Positions 24,881 to 33,837 of a stretch of DNA of 39,118 nucleotides are shown here, piece by piece. The position numbers were made by a program, and so were the translations under genes. The first letter of the stretch is position 1. The number at the start of each line of letters is the position of its first letter. The notes beneath the pieces are model-generated. The model did no database searches and was not told the origin of the DNA. It saw only the letters and a list, made by a program, of their open reading frames with translations. Source of the stretch: an uncultured Desulfovibrionaceae bacterium (GTDB lineage: Bacteria; Desulfobacterota; Desulfovibrionia; Desulfovibrionales; Desulfovibrionaceae); NCBI GenBank assembly GCA_947037905.1, contig CAMQUX010000001.1, forward strand, positions 1-39,118, in the 5' to 3' direction.

Positions 24881-26086
24881 ATGGCAATTTATAATAATTC
24901 ACCAGAAGTGCAGACACTTTTTTCAGCGCCGGTAAAAGTCAAGGAAGGAAAAAATGGACTGCTACTGTACATTCATATTCCGTTTTGTAAGCAAAAATGC
25001 AACTATTGCTCTTTTTTTTCGCAAGTTGTTTCCGCTAAGTACTATACACTGTATATAGACACACTTTGCAAAGAAATATCTCTTTGGGGGGAGCGCTTAG
25101 AGCGCCCACTGGTAGAAACAATATTTTTTGGAGGTGGTACTCCAAGTTTACTCGATTTAGGGCAAATGGAGCGAATACTAACGCAAATATCATACTCTTT
25201 CTCCCTTGCTACTAAAAAAGAAATAAGTATGGAAGTAAATCCTGAATCTGCTCAAAATAAAATGTATTATAGGGGACTGCATTCACTCGGTATAAATAGA
25301 ATTTCTTTTGGTGTGCAAACTTTTTCTGCAAGTATGTTACAAGTTTTAGGGCGCTTGCACACAGTAGAGCAAGTAGTGCACGCCTACGAGAGCGCACGCT
25401 CAGCAGGATATAATAATATTTCCATAGATTTAATGATGGGACTACCAGGACAAAAACTCAGAGACTGGCTCTATGATATAGATCAAGTATTTACTTTAAA
25501 TCCAGAACATGTTTCTGCATATGGCTTAACTATTGAGAAAGATACACCATTTGAAAAGATGCTCGAGCATGGGAAAATAATTATGCCAAAAGAGCGAGAG
25601 CAATCGCAGATGTTTTTGCATGGGATACAAAGATTAGAAGAATATGGTTATATACAATATGAAATTTCTAATTTTGCAAAAATAGGCAAGCATTGCCAGC
25701 ATAATAGTGGCTACTGGGCGGGTAGAGATTATTTAGGACTCGGTGCATCTGCTGTATCGACAATTGGGAAAAGACGCTTTCGAGCTCCAAGTGATATAGG
25801 CGCATATGCAACTGCTGTGGAGAATAATACTATTGGCGAAAATTTTGAAATACTTACAAAAGAAGCGCAAGATAAAGAATGGGCAATGCTTCATATGCGA
25901 ACTGTAAAAGGGCTTTCACTTTTAGAATATGAAAAAAGAATGGGTAAAAAACTTTTGGAAGAAAAGGATAAATTTATACAAGGGCTTTATGGTAAAAATT
26001 TTATTCGTGTTATTAATAAACATCTGTGCCTAACAAAAAAGGGCATGCTTGTGAGTAATAGTATTATTGAGAGTCTTTTTTTCTAA
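24881..26086 (+). CDS. hemW: Radical SAM heme chaperone HemW
   Basis: HemW-type protein of 401 residues (formerly often named oxygen-independent coproporphyrinogen oxidase). The radical SAM motif is IPFCKQKCNYCSFFS (CxxxCxxC), followed by FFGGGTPSLL, MEVNPES, ISFGVQTF and SIDLMMGLPGQ. The C-terminal HemW domain is present, with SNFAKIGKHCQHNSGYWAGRD. The single Cys pattern CNYCSF followed by F rather than by the extra Cys of HemN supports HemW. The ribosome-binding site before the ATG is weak. Confidence 0.93.
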   Translation: MAIYNNSPEVQTLFSAPVKVKEGKNGLLLYIHIPFCKQKCNYCSFFSQVVSAKYYTLYIDTLCKEISLWGERLERPLVETIFFGGGTPSLLDLGQMERILTQISYSFSLATKKEISMEVNPESAQNKMYYRGLHSLGINRISFGVQTFSASMLQVLGRLHTVEQVVHAYESARSAGYNNISIDLMMGLPGQKLRDWLYDIDQVFTLNPEHVSAYGLTIEKDTPFEKMLEHGKIIMPKEREQSQMFLHGIQRLEEYGYIQYEISNFAKIGKHCQHNSGYWAGRDYLGLGASAVSTIGKRRFRAPSDIGAYATAVENNTIGENFEILTKEAQDKEWAMLHMRTVKGLSLLEYEKRMGKKLLEEKDKFIQGLYGKNFIRVINKHLCLTKKGMLVSNSIIESLFF

Positions 26087-26428
26087 GATATATAGAGAAA
26101 TATTTTTAAATCTCTCTCTCTCTCTCTCTCTTTATCTTCTTTGTTTATCTTTCTTGTTTATCTTCTTTGTTTTTTATTTGTTCATATCTATCTTACTATT
26201 TAACTAACTAATCCTGCTATTTTTATAATGTCTTGCGACTACTTTTTTTCGTGTACCTTGTGCATCTCTTATACATTTTGAATCTTTTTTCTCAGGTGTT
26301 TATTTATGAGTAAAAAAATAATTCGGTGTACTTATCTTTACATATCACACACATTTTTTCTGATGTATTTTATGCGTCTCTATAAAAATTTTTTGTTTTA
26401 TGAGGTTAAAAATAAAGAGTATATATTA
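26087..26428. other. Pyrimidine-rich convergent spacer
   Basis: Holds a (TC)10 tract and T-rich repeats such as TTTATCTTCTTTGTT (twice within 26131-26175). No gene. hemW and cls meet here; I saw no clean hairpin-plus-T terminator. Confidence 0.5.
26111..26130. repeat. (TC)10 dinucleotide repeat
   Basis: Ten uninterrupted TC units, 25 bp after the hemW stop. Such tracts change length by slippage; here it is not inside a gene or an obvious promoter. Confidence 0.95.
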
Positions 26429-27862
26429 TTACAGTATGGGCGCAAGTAGTCGAGCAATACGTACCATGAGTTTGAAAAAAATATTTCTTTCGGTGTATTC
26501 TTCAGCTCTAACAAGGCGACTGAGTGTGAAATCTTTTTCGAGCATTTGCTCTGTTTTTTGAGCAAAATCTTTTCCTAAAATAATTGCTGTTAGTTCAAAA
26601 TTGAGCCTGAAAGAACGGTTATCTAGATTTGCAGAGCCAATAAAAGAGCAATCATCATCCACAAGCATTACTTTTTGATGCATAAATCCTGTTTTATATC
26701 TATAAATTTTTACGCCTGTTGAGATTGTTTCGTTTAAATATGCAAAGGAAGAAGCGTATACTAATTTATGATCGATATTATCTGGTAGGAGTATTCGTAC
26801 ATCAACACCTTTTAGCGCTGCAAGTTGCAGAGCAGAGACTATTGCAGAATCTGGTATAAAATAAGGACTTGCAATCCATACTCGTTTTTTTGCCTGCGTA
26901 ATTGCGTCTATAAAAAAGAGATTACATGTTTCTAAGTCATCTGCTGGGCTGGAAGGGAGAATGAGCGCAGATGCCGAGTCGGTGTTTTCATAATTACTAG
27001 GCAGTGGAAGTGAGAGTAGTTTTTTTGTTGCCCAGTGCCAATCTTCTGTAAAACTTATTTGTGCGTTTAAAACACTTGGACCTGTTAGACTTACAAATGT
27101 ATCTCGCCACTGTGTGAATTTTTTTCCTTTTCCTAAATATTCTACGCCAACATTTGCGCCACCTATATAGGCAGTATGCCCATCTATGAGTACTAATTTT
27201 CGGTGGTTTCTAAAATTTGTTTGAATAAGATTATTTTTCTTTGTGCTTGAAAAGAAAGGGAAAAACTCAATCCCATTCTCTGTGAGTGTGTCTCTAAAAT
27301 TTCTAATAAGCGCATAACTTCCTACTGCGTCGTAGAGAAAATATACTTTAACTCCACGCTTTCTTGCTTGAATGAGCGCTTTTGCTAGTGCTTTTCCAAG
27401 TTTATCATGCCTAATGATGAAAAATTCAAGCAGTATAGAATGTTCTGCATTTTTAATCCCTTTAAAAATAGCTCTAAAAATTTCAACGCCATCAATAAGC
27501 AAAGTGGCTTTATTTTCAAAAGTAAAAGGCATTTTTGCGAGCGCTGCAAATATGGTATATTTTTGAGGATAAACAGTTTGCTTGGTGGTTGTTTTTATTG
27601 TTTGATATTGTTTTGCTGCAAGCTCATAAATGGTTTTACTATGTCTTTTACGCAGATGTTTATAGCCTGAAAAACGTCTACGCCCAAAAATAAAAAAAAG
27701 AGGAATACCGAAAACGGGCAAAAAACTAAGAACCATAAGCCAAGCAATGGTGCCTTGTGATGTTCTTGTGTGCATAATAGCGTAGTACATGCAGTAAATA
27801 TAAAGAAGGGTATAGATAAAAATGAAAGCTGGATGTAGGATAAAAGAGAAAATAAAACTCAT
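26429..27862 (-). CDS. cls: Cardiolipin synthase
   Basis: Condenses phosphatidylglycerol into cardiolipin at the inner membrane. The 477 residues start with two membrane segments (MSFIFSFILHPAFIFIYTLL; GTIAWLMVLSFLPVFGIPLF). Two phospholipase D motifs follow: NHRKLVLIDGHTAYIGGAN (about residue 216) and MHQKVMLVDDDCSFIGSAN (about 390), each HxKx4D. GVEYLGKG and LDNRSFRLNFE are further family marks. It is a monocistronic minus-strand unit; its promoter should lie in the repeat-rich spacer between it and clpB. Confidence 0.95.
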   Translation of the reverse strand: MSFIFSFILHPAFIFIYTLLYIYCMYYAIMHTRTSQGTIAWLMVLSFLPVFGIPLFFIFGRRRFSGYKHLRKRHSKTIYELAAKQYQTIKTTTKQTVYPQKYTIFAALAKMPFTFENKATLLIDGVEIFRAIFKGIKNAEHSILLEFFIIRHDKLGKALAKALIQARKRGVKVYFLYDAVGSYALIRNFRDTLTENGIEFFPFFSSTKKNNLIQTNFRNHRKLVLIDGHTAYIGGANVGVEYLGKGKKFTQWRDTFVSLTGPSVLNAQISFTEDWHWATKKLLSLPLPSNYENTDSASALILPSSPADDLETCNLFFIDAITQAKKRVWIASPYFIPDSAIVSALQLAALKGVDVRILLPDNIDHKLVYASSFAYLNETISTGVKIYRYKTGFMHQKVMLVDDDCSFIGSANLDNRSFRLNFELTAIILGKDFAQKTEQMLEKDFTLSRLVRAEEYTERNIFFKLMVRIARLLAPIL

Positions 27863-28335
27863 GTTTTGCCCTTGTGTAAAGTCTAGATATTTATATAAGA
27901 ATGTATTTACTCGGAAAAACGAGAGTTTAAAATATATGCACAGAGTTTATACTCTTTTTATAGGTTAGTTTTGTAGAAAGCACCATAAACAGGCACTCTG
28001 TTTTCTATATTGTATCTTTTATTTACAAAAATATGAGCAAATAGACTCTTTATTTTATATGCTAGCTGATTTTTCTTTTGCATGAAGCAGACAAGCAAAT
28101 AGAAGTTCTCTTTTTATATAATAGTTTATTTTTTGCAGAAATAGGAGCAAATAAGCGCTCTATTTTATATATTTGCTTTTATTTATAGAAATATAAGCAA
28201 ATAGAAGCGCTCTTTTTGTATAGTAGCTTACTTTTTGCAGAAATACGGGCAAATATAAGCAAATAGAAGCTACTTTCTCATAAGCTAAATTACTATTATA
28301 AATATATTTCTTAGGAGAAAATAATGTAACACTTT
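27863..28335. other. Repeat-bearing spacer between clpB and cls
   Basis: No gene. About half is taken up by the imperfect repeats described at 28025-28290; the rest is AT-rich. Confidence 0.5.
28025..28290. repeat. Imperfect tandem repeat, about 50-60 bp unit, five copies
   Basis: Each unit contains GAGCAAATAGAAGC or a near copy, then CTCTTTTTATATA, TAGCTTA and TTTTTGCAGAAATA. Cores begin near 28034, 28094, 28149, 28196 and 28259. Units are full of stop codons in all frames and are not separated by unique spacers, so this is not CRISPR and not coding. Confidence 0.75.
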
Positions 28336-30930
28336 CTATTGAACAGTAAAGTTTAAGGCGTCATTTTGTATAGATATAATTACTGTCTGTTCTGGTTTTA
28401 ATTCTCCTGCAACTATCATTTTTGCTAAATTTGTCTCGATGTTATTTTGTAGATAACGTTTTATTGGTCGTGCTCCATATGCAGGCTCGTAAGAATTTTC
28501 TGCGATAAATGCGAGAGCAGTTTTATCTATTATGAGTATTATTTTTTGCTCATCTAGTCTTTTTTGTGTGTCCTCTAAAAGAAGCGTGATTATTTTTTCG
28601 AGTTCCTTTTTTCCAAGAGGATGAAAAAGAATAGTCTCATCAATTCTATTTAGAAATTCTGGTCTAAAAGAATCTTTGAGCATTTCGAGCACTTTTTCTT
28701 TTGTGCCCTCTTTAAAGGTGCTATCTTCTTGTATCCCATCTAGCATATACATGGCGCCAATATTTGAGGTCATGGCAATTATGGTATTTTTAAAGTTCAC
28801 AGTGCGCCCTTTGCTATCTGTTAAGCGCCCGTCATCAAGAATTTGCAAGAGCACATTAAAAACATCAGGGTGCGCTTTTTCAATCTCATCAAAAAGAATA
28901 ACCGCATATGGTTTTCTTCTTACTGCTTCTGTTAACTGCCCGCCCTCATCATAACCAATATATCCAGGAGGCGCTCCTATTAAGCGTGCGACTGTATGTT
29001 TTTCCATGTACTCGCTCATATCTAAACGGATACTATTTTCTTCTGTATCAAAAAGAATTTCTGCTAGCGCTTTGCAGAGTTCAGTTTTCCCAACCCCTGT
29101 TGGCCCTAGAAAAAGAAACGAACCTATTGGTCTTTTAGGATCTTTTAGTCCTGCTCTGGCTCGAATAACAGCATTTGAAACTGCTGTGACTGCACTATCT
29201 TGTCCTATCACTCGTTTATGCAACTCATCTTCTAAATGCATAAGTTTTTCTCGCTCACCTTCTAGTAAGCGACTTACAGGAATACCAGTCCAGTGAGCTA
29301 TTATATGTGCTATATCATCACTTGTTACTTCTTCTCGTAAAAGACTTCTGCCAGTTTTATTTTTGTTTTTCTCACTGAGCTTTTTTTGCAGTTCGTGCAG
29401 TACAGAATATTCTAACTCTGCGGCTTTATTATAATCGAGCTTTCTTTTTGCCTCTTCTATTTCAAAGCGTGTTGTTTCTATCTGTTGCTTGAGGGTTCTT
29501 TCTTCTTCTATGCTATTTTTTTCTTTTTCCCACTGTGTGAGCAAACTTACTTGTTCTTTTTTGAGTTTATTTAAATCGAGTTCAAGTTTTTGTAGTCTGT
29601 CGTGTGATGCGCCATCTACTTCTCTTTTGAGCGCTTCTCGTTCTATTTCAAGCTTTAAAACTTGTCGATTTATTGTATCGAGCTCTTCTGGATGAGAGTC
29701 TATTTCTGTACGAATGAGCGCTGCGGCCTCATCTATTAAATCTATTGCCTTATCGGGAAGTTGCCTGTCACTTATGTATCTGTGTGAAAGTGTTGCTGCT
29801 TCTACAATAGATGAGTCACTTATGCGCACCCCATGATGTACCTCAAAGCGTTCTTTTAAGCCCCTAAGAATTGATATGGTATCTTCTACTGTTGGCTCAT
29901 CTGCTAGAACTGGCTGAAAGCGTCTTTCAAGGGCTGGGTCTTTTTCTATATAGGTTCTATATTCACTTGTTGTGGTTGCACCTATACAGTGCAGTTCTCC
30001 TCGTGCAAGCATTGGTTTTAGTAAGTTGCCTGCGTCCATTGCGCCATCGCTTTTTCCTGCTCCTACTATGGTATGAATTTCATCTATAAAAAGTATTATT
30101 TCGCCATTTGAGCTGCTCACTTCTTTGAGTACTGCTTTTAAGCGTTCTTCAAATTCTCCACGGTATTTTGCGCCCGCTATGAGCGAGCCCATATCGAGTG
30201 AGAATATTTTTTTATTTTTTAATCCCTCTGGCACATCTTCGTTTACTATACGCTGTGCGAGCCCTTCAACTATGGCTGTTTTTCCGACCCCTGCTTCACC
30301 AATTATTATAGGATTATTTTTTGTGCGCCTTGAAAGTATACGAATGACTCTGCGTATTTCTTCATCTCGCCCGATTACTGGGTCTATTATTCCTTTGCGA
30401 GCATCAGCTACAAGGTCTCTGCTATATTTTTCTAAAGCCTCGTAACTTGCTTCTGGATTATCTGAGCTTACTTTTTGGTTGCCTCTTAGCTTTGTAAGAG
30501 CTTGTAAAATTTTATTTTTATCGAGCTTAAAAAGTGTATTCACTCGCCCAATGGGGGAATTTGCAGATTCTTCACTTGCGCTTAAAAAAAGATGCTCTAC
30601 GCTTGTAAAATCATCGTGCATTTGTTTTGTTATATCTTCTGCACGTACAAGGAATGTATTTGCCCGTTTTGTTACCGCAATTTGGTCAAATGCGGCACCA
30701 TGTCCGCTTATGCTTGGAACTTTTTTGAGCTCTTTGTCTATTTCTTCTGTATATTTTTTTTTGTCCACAGAACATTTTTCAAGAATACGTGGAACAAGCC
30801 CCTCTTCTTGTTCGAGGAGGGCTATAATAACATGCTCAACATCGACTTGCTGGTGCCCACGACGTATGGCTTCGCTTTGCGCAGAAAGAAGTGCTTCTCG
30901 TGTTTTTGTTGTTAATTTTTCAGGATTCAT
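28336..30930 (-). CDS. clpB: ATP-dependent disaggregase ClpB
   Basis: Hexameric AAA+ chaperone that pulls proteins out of aggregates together with DnaK. The 864 residues include the N domain (MNPEKLTTKTREALLSAQ), NBD1 with Walker A GEAGVGKTAIVEG and Walker B LFIDEIHTIVGAG, the long coiled-coil middle domain (about residues 410-530) that separates ClpB from ClpA, and NBD2 with GPTGVGKTELCKAL and ILFDEIEKAHPDV. The C-terminal YGARPIKRYLQ is the sensor-2 motif. It lies 52 bp downstream of the DnaJ-family gene and is probably cotranscribed with it. Confidence 0.97.
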   Translation of the reverse strand: MNPEKLTTKTREALLSAQSEAIRRGHQQVDVEHVIIALLEQEEGLVPRILEKCSVDKKKYTEEIDKELKKVPSISGHGAAFDQIAVTKRANTFLVRAEDITKQMHDDFTSVEHLFLSASEESANSPIGRVNTLFKLDKNKILQALTKLRGNQKVSSDNPEASYEALEKYSRDLVADARKGIIDPVIGRDEEIRRVIRILSRRTKNNPIIIGEAGVGKTAIVEGLAQRIVNEDVPEGLKNKKIFSLDMGSLIAGAKYRGEFEERLKAVLKEVSSSNGEIILFIDEIHTIVGAGKSDGAMDAGNLLKPMLARGELHCIGATTTSEYRTYIEKDPALERRFQPVLADEPTVEDTISILRGLKERFEVHHGVRISDSSIVEAATLSHRYISDRQLPDKAIDLIDEAAALIRTEIDSHPEELDTINRQVLKLEIEREALKREVDGASHDRLQKLELDLNKLKKEQVSLLTQWEKEKNSIEEERTLKQQIETTRFEIEEAKRKLDYNKAAELEYSVLHELQKKLSEKNKNKTGRSLLREEVTSDDIAHIIAHWTGIPVSRLLEGEREKLMHLEDELHKRVIGQDSAVTAVSNAVIRARAGLKDPKRPIGSFLFLGPTGVGKTELCKALAEILFDTEENSIRLDMSEYMEKHTVARLIGAPPGYIGYDEGGQLTEAVRRKPYAVILFDEIEKAHPDVFNVLLQILDDGRLTDSKGRTVNFKNTIIAMTSNIGAMYMLDGIQEDSTFKEGTKEKVLEMLKDSFRPEFLNRIDETILFHPLGKKELEKIITLLLEDTQKRLDEQKIILIIDKTALAFIAENSYEPAYGARPIKRYLQNNIETNLAKMIVAGELKPEQTVIISIQNDALNFTVQ

Positions 30931-30982
30931 TGTGTAAATCTTCCTTTATATAATATATTTGCTTTATGTAATTTAATTACTT

Positions 30983-31957
30983 TTAATCACGTGCTTTAAA
31001 AGTTGAAATATTAGCAAGTTTTTCCCATAGTTCTTGTTCTTTTTTTGAGAGTTCTTTAGGATTTTTTATTATGATACGAACAAACTGATCGCCTTTTTTA
31101 GTGTCTTTTCCAAGTCCGTGTTCTTTTACGCGGAGTTTCATGCCACTATTTATACCTTTTGGGATATTCATTTCAAGTTCTTTATCGAGTGTTGGAATAC
31201 TTACTTTTACTCCAAGCACTGCTTCCCATGGGGCTAAATGAAGATCATAAATAATATTTTGCTCTTCCACACTAAAAAGAGCATGTTTTGCAAAGGCTAT
31301 TTTTAGATAAAGGTCGCCGTTTTCGCCACCATTTTTACTATGAGTTCCTTGACCTTGCAGGCGAATTTTTTGTCCATTTAAAATACCTTGCGGAATTGTA
31401 ACCTCAAGAGTTTTAGGAACAAGGCGTGAGTAACCATTATCATCAGCTAGTTTTGTTTGTATGGTGACTTCTTTTTTTTGCCCATGGTAAGCTTCTTCTA
31501 AACTAATATTTAGAAGCACCTCTATATCACTGCCTTTTTTTGGCTGTGCTTGTTGAGAAAATCCTCCAAAATCGTCAAAGTCAGCACCACCACCGCCACC
31601 TTGTCCACCAAAGAAAGATTGAAAGAAATCGCTAAAATCTGCACCACCAGCTTGCCCACCACCAAAAGGACTGCCGCCACCATAGCCTCCGCCACCTCTG
31701 CCACCAAAGGGGTTGCCTCGAGATTGTTGCTGTTGGTCCCAGTTAGGGCCTAGAGTATCGTACATTTTACGCTTTTCAGGATCTTTTAGTACTTCATAAG
31801 CCTCGTTTGCTTCACGAAATTTGCTCTCGGCTATTTTGTCATCTGGATTTAAGTCTGGATGATATTTTTTTGCTATTTTTTTAAAAGCTTTTGATATTTC
31901 TTCTTGGCTTGATGATTTTGAAACATTCAGTACTTTATAATAATCTTTATAGTCCAT
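30983..31957 (-). CDS. DnaJ-family cochaperone, CbpA-like (type II)
   Basis: J-domain cochaperone that stimulates DnaK. The 324 residues begin with a J domain (MDYKDYYKVLNVSKSSSQEE; HPD motif in KKYHPDLNP), then a Gly/Phe-rich linker (GRGGGGYGGG, about 80-130), and two beta-rich substrate-binding domains (VTIPQGILNGQKIRLQGQG; MNIPKGINSGMKLRVKEHG). The CxxCxGxG zinc repeats of DnaJ itself are absent, so it is the CbpA type. AAGGAT precedes the ATG. The pair with clpB makes a disaggregation operon. No CIRCE element was found upstream, and no CbpM/HspR-like gene is adjacent. Confidence 0.93.
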   Translation of the reverse strand: MDYKDYYKVLNVSKSSSQEEISKAFKKIAKKYHPDLNPDDKIAESKFREANEAYEVLKDPEKRKMYDTLGPNWDQQQQSRGNPFGGRGGGGYGGGSPFGGGQAGGADFSDFFQSFFGGQGGGGGADFDDFGGFSQQAQPKKGSDIEVLLNISLEEAYHGQKKEVTIQTKLADDNGYSRLVPKTLEVTIPQGILNGQKIRLQGQGTHSKNGGENGDLYLKIAFAKHALFSVEEQNIIYDLHLAPWEAVLGVKVSIPTLDKELEMNIPKGINSGMKLRVKEHGLGKDTKKGDQFVRIIIKNPKELSKKEQELWEKLANISTFKARD

Positions 31958-32171
31958 GGGTATCCTTCTATAGAAAATGCGTTATCTAATTAAGTAAAAA
32001 GTATTATCAAATTGTCAATAAAACAAGCATATTTATTTATAATATAATTTTTTTTTAAGGACATATATAAGAAAGTATGGTAAGGTTTTAGATAAAATAC
32101 AATTATAATAACAGTCTATGCTCTTTTCTTATATTTAGCATATTCTATTTAATTATAAAAGGGAGAAAAGC

Positions 32172-32678
32172 ATGAATGATTTACAGGCATTAACAGCGCA
32201 AGAAGTGCATGAGCGTTTAGTTAAAGGGGATATTTTTTTAGTAGATGTGCGTACGGAAGAAGAAAGAAACCAAGCTTTTATAAAAGAGAGCGCTTTCTTG
32301 CCGTTAGAGATGGTGTCGCAGGAGCAGTTGGGCAACTACACAATAGCAGATAAGCAACTTGTATTTTATTGCAGAAGTGCGATGAGATCAAAAAATGTGG
32401 CAGAGAAAATTGTTCAGTACCAAGGGAAAGATGTTGCTTACATGCTTGGTGGAATAAGCCAGTGGCAACAGGACGGCTACGAGCTAGAAACTAACGTAAA
32501 TGGCATAAGTGTTCAGGGAAAATTAAAAATCATGACGGGCGGTATGCTTGTGCTTGCATCGGTACTTGCTTGGCAAATTTCGCCTTGGTGGCTTTTACTT
32601 AGTACAGCGATTGGTCTGCGGATGGCTCTGTCTGGTATGAGTGGTGCTTGTTTTCGTAAGGGATGTGCTAAAAAATAA
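32172..32678 (+). CDS. Rhodanese-DUF2892 membrane protein, YgaP-like
   Basis: A 168-residue fusion. The N-terminal rhodanese domain has the DVRTEEER segment and the active-site loop FYCRSAMRS with the catalytic Cys, followed by MLGGISQWQQDGYE. The C-terminal 50 residues hold two membrane helices (IMTGGMLVLASVLAW; WWLLLSTAIGLRMALSG) ending GACFRKGCAKK, as in E. coli YgaP, a membrane sulfurtransferase. It probably handles sulfane sulfur at the inner membrane. AGGGAG lies before the ATG. It is divergent from the DnaJ-family gene. Confidence 0.92.
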   Translation: MNDLQALTAQEVHERLVKGDIFLVDVRTEEERNQAFIKESAFLPLEMVSQEQLGNYTIADKQLVFYCRSAMRSKNVAEKIVQYQGKDVAYMLGGISQWQQDGYELETNVNGISVQGKLKIMTGGMLVLASVLAWQISPWWLLLSTAIGLRMALSGMSGACFRKGCAKK

Positions 32679-32683
32679 TGCTC

Positions 32684-32709
32684 GTAAAATAGTCTAAAGA
32701 GCTATTTTA
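32684..32709 (+). terminator. Weak terminator candidate
   Basis: TAAAATAG (32685-32692) pairs with CTATTTTA (32702-32709). The stem is almost all A-T, and the T run is poor. Confidence 0.3.
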
Positions 32710-32928
32710 TCTAGATTATTTTTATCTGGGCTATTTTTTGAGGCTCTCTTTCTTTAAAACTTTGCTTTTTATAAAGATTTTTCATGTAAATATTTTACTA
32801 TGACGACTTTTCAATTTTATTATTTATTAATTTTATTGCTAAGTGAGCTATTCTTTATAGACAGGGTAAAAAAGAAGAAGTATTCTCTCTTTTCAAATTA
32901 AAACATTTTGTTTGATTGGAGGTAATAT

Positions 32929-33198
32929 ATGTTTCTATGGCAGGTATGCGCAGTTCTTATTGCATTAGGTCTTTCTATCTGGGCGTTCTTTTTTCCACCA
33001 CGTGGTATCATGTGGAAAATTTTACGCACTCTTGTAGCATGGCTTATACCATATGCATATATAACACTCTCTTTAATTGCATTTTTTACTCAAGATGCTT
33101 GGGTGAGTATTATCTTTTTAGTACAAGCTCTTACTATGTATTTATTTTTTATTCGCACGGCTCCATCGCCTGAAAAATTGCTTGAAGAAGCAGAGTAA
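32929..33198 (+). CDS. Small three-helix membrane protein, unknown
   Basis: An 89-residue protein with three hydrophobic segments: VCAVLIALGLSIWAFFF, ILRTLVAWLIPYAYITL and WVSIIFLVQALTMYLFF, ending in a short acidic tail (SPEKLLEEAE). GGAGG lies seven bases before the ATG. An overlapping frame beginning at 32916 has no such signal and is not the gene. The family is not recognised. A strong terminator follows, so it forms a single-gene unit or the end of one. Confidence 0.8.
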   Translation: MFLWQVCAVLIALGLSIWAFFFPPRGIMWKILRTLVAWLIPYAYITLSLIAFFTQDAWVSIIFLVQALTMYLFFIRTAPSPEKLLEEAE

Positions 33199-33217
33199 TT
33201 TTAATTGTATTAAATAT

Positions 33218-33291
33218 AAAGGTCTTCTTAAATAGTATCTAGTATTTATACGAAGTATAGAACTTTATACTGTTTAAGAAGACCTTTTTTT
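33218..33291 (+). terminator. Very long terminator hairpin
   Basis: A 21-bp stem (33218-33238 with 33267-33287, one G-U pair) followed by T to 33291. The loop contains a small nested stem (ATAC-GAA-GTAT). It is much longer than terminators usually are and could also end transcription from the other side, where a 90-residue gene converges. Confidence 0.85.
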
Positions 33292-33330
33292 ATCAGTTTT
33301 TATTAAGCGAGCGTGATGAGTTTATTTATT

Positions 33331-33603
33331 TTAAAATTGTAATTTATTTAACTGGTTATTGTTTAGTTCCGCATCTGTTTTTTTGCTAAAAGTGAGTAGT
33401 GTTTTTCCAAAATCATTTTCAAAAGTAATATTCCATATACCACCTGAACCAAAGCTATTTTGCATTTCAAGCTCTATACCTTGGCGGATGAAAAATCGTA
33501 TTGTATTTTCCTCGCAGGCATTCAGATTTTTTACAATCTCTGGCACAAGTCCGCAAACTACATGGTTTAAGTCTATAATTCCCGCAATTTTTATATCTAT
33601 CAT
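33331..33603 (-). CDS. Small protein of unknown function
   Basis: A 90-residue protein, mixed alpha/beta, no signal peptide (MIDIKIAGIIDLNHVVCGLV … NNNQLNKLQF). AAGGAA precedes the ATG. It is convergent with the small membrane protein and lies 234 bp downstream of mnmE. An opposite-strand frame (33359-33667) has no ribosome-binding site and a skewed composition, so I prefer this one. No family recognised. Confidence 0.65.
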   Translation of the reverse strand: MIDIKIAGIIDLNHVVCGLVPEIVKNLNACEENTIRFFIRQGIELEMQNSFGSGGIWNITFENDFGKTLLTFSKKTDAELNNNQLNKLQF

Positions 33604-33837
33604 ATTCTCATTCCTTAAATACCTTTCTATACATATTTTAGTATTTTTAATACTTATGTATAATTAAGTTTAATATTTATGTTTGTATTTTAGTTTCTAA
33701 TTTTTGCGCACAATTAATTTCTCATACCTGTTCGTATTTTGAGTTCTAATTTTTGCATATAAATAATTAATTTTAAATATCTGCATATAAGTGCTTTAGT
33801 TTTATAGCTAATTCTTTTATTTTTTGAATATTTATTT

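Noticed and set aside
28025..28290. Possible CRISPR array
   Set aside because: Units are imperfect and continuous with no unique spacers between constant repeats, and no cas gene is near.
28676..30937. Several 60-150 codon frames on the strand opposite clpB
   Set aside because: They mirror the codon pattern of clpB, lack start signals and are Ser/Leu/Phe-rich antisense products.
31958..32171. Heat-shock CIRCE operator upstream of the DnaJ-family gene
   Set aside because: The inverted repeat TTAGCACTC-N9-GAGTGCTAA is not present; only a loose TTGACA is seen on the minus strand.
33359..33667. 102-codon frame on the plus strand opposite the 90-residue gene
   Set aside because: No ribosome-binding site and a Phe/Ser/Ile-rich composition expected from the antisense of a coding frame; the minus-strand gene has AAGGAA before its ATG.
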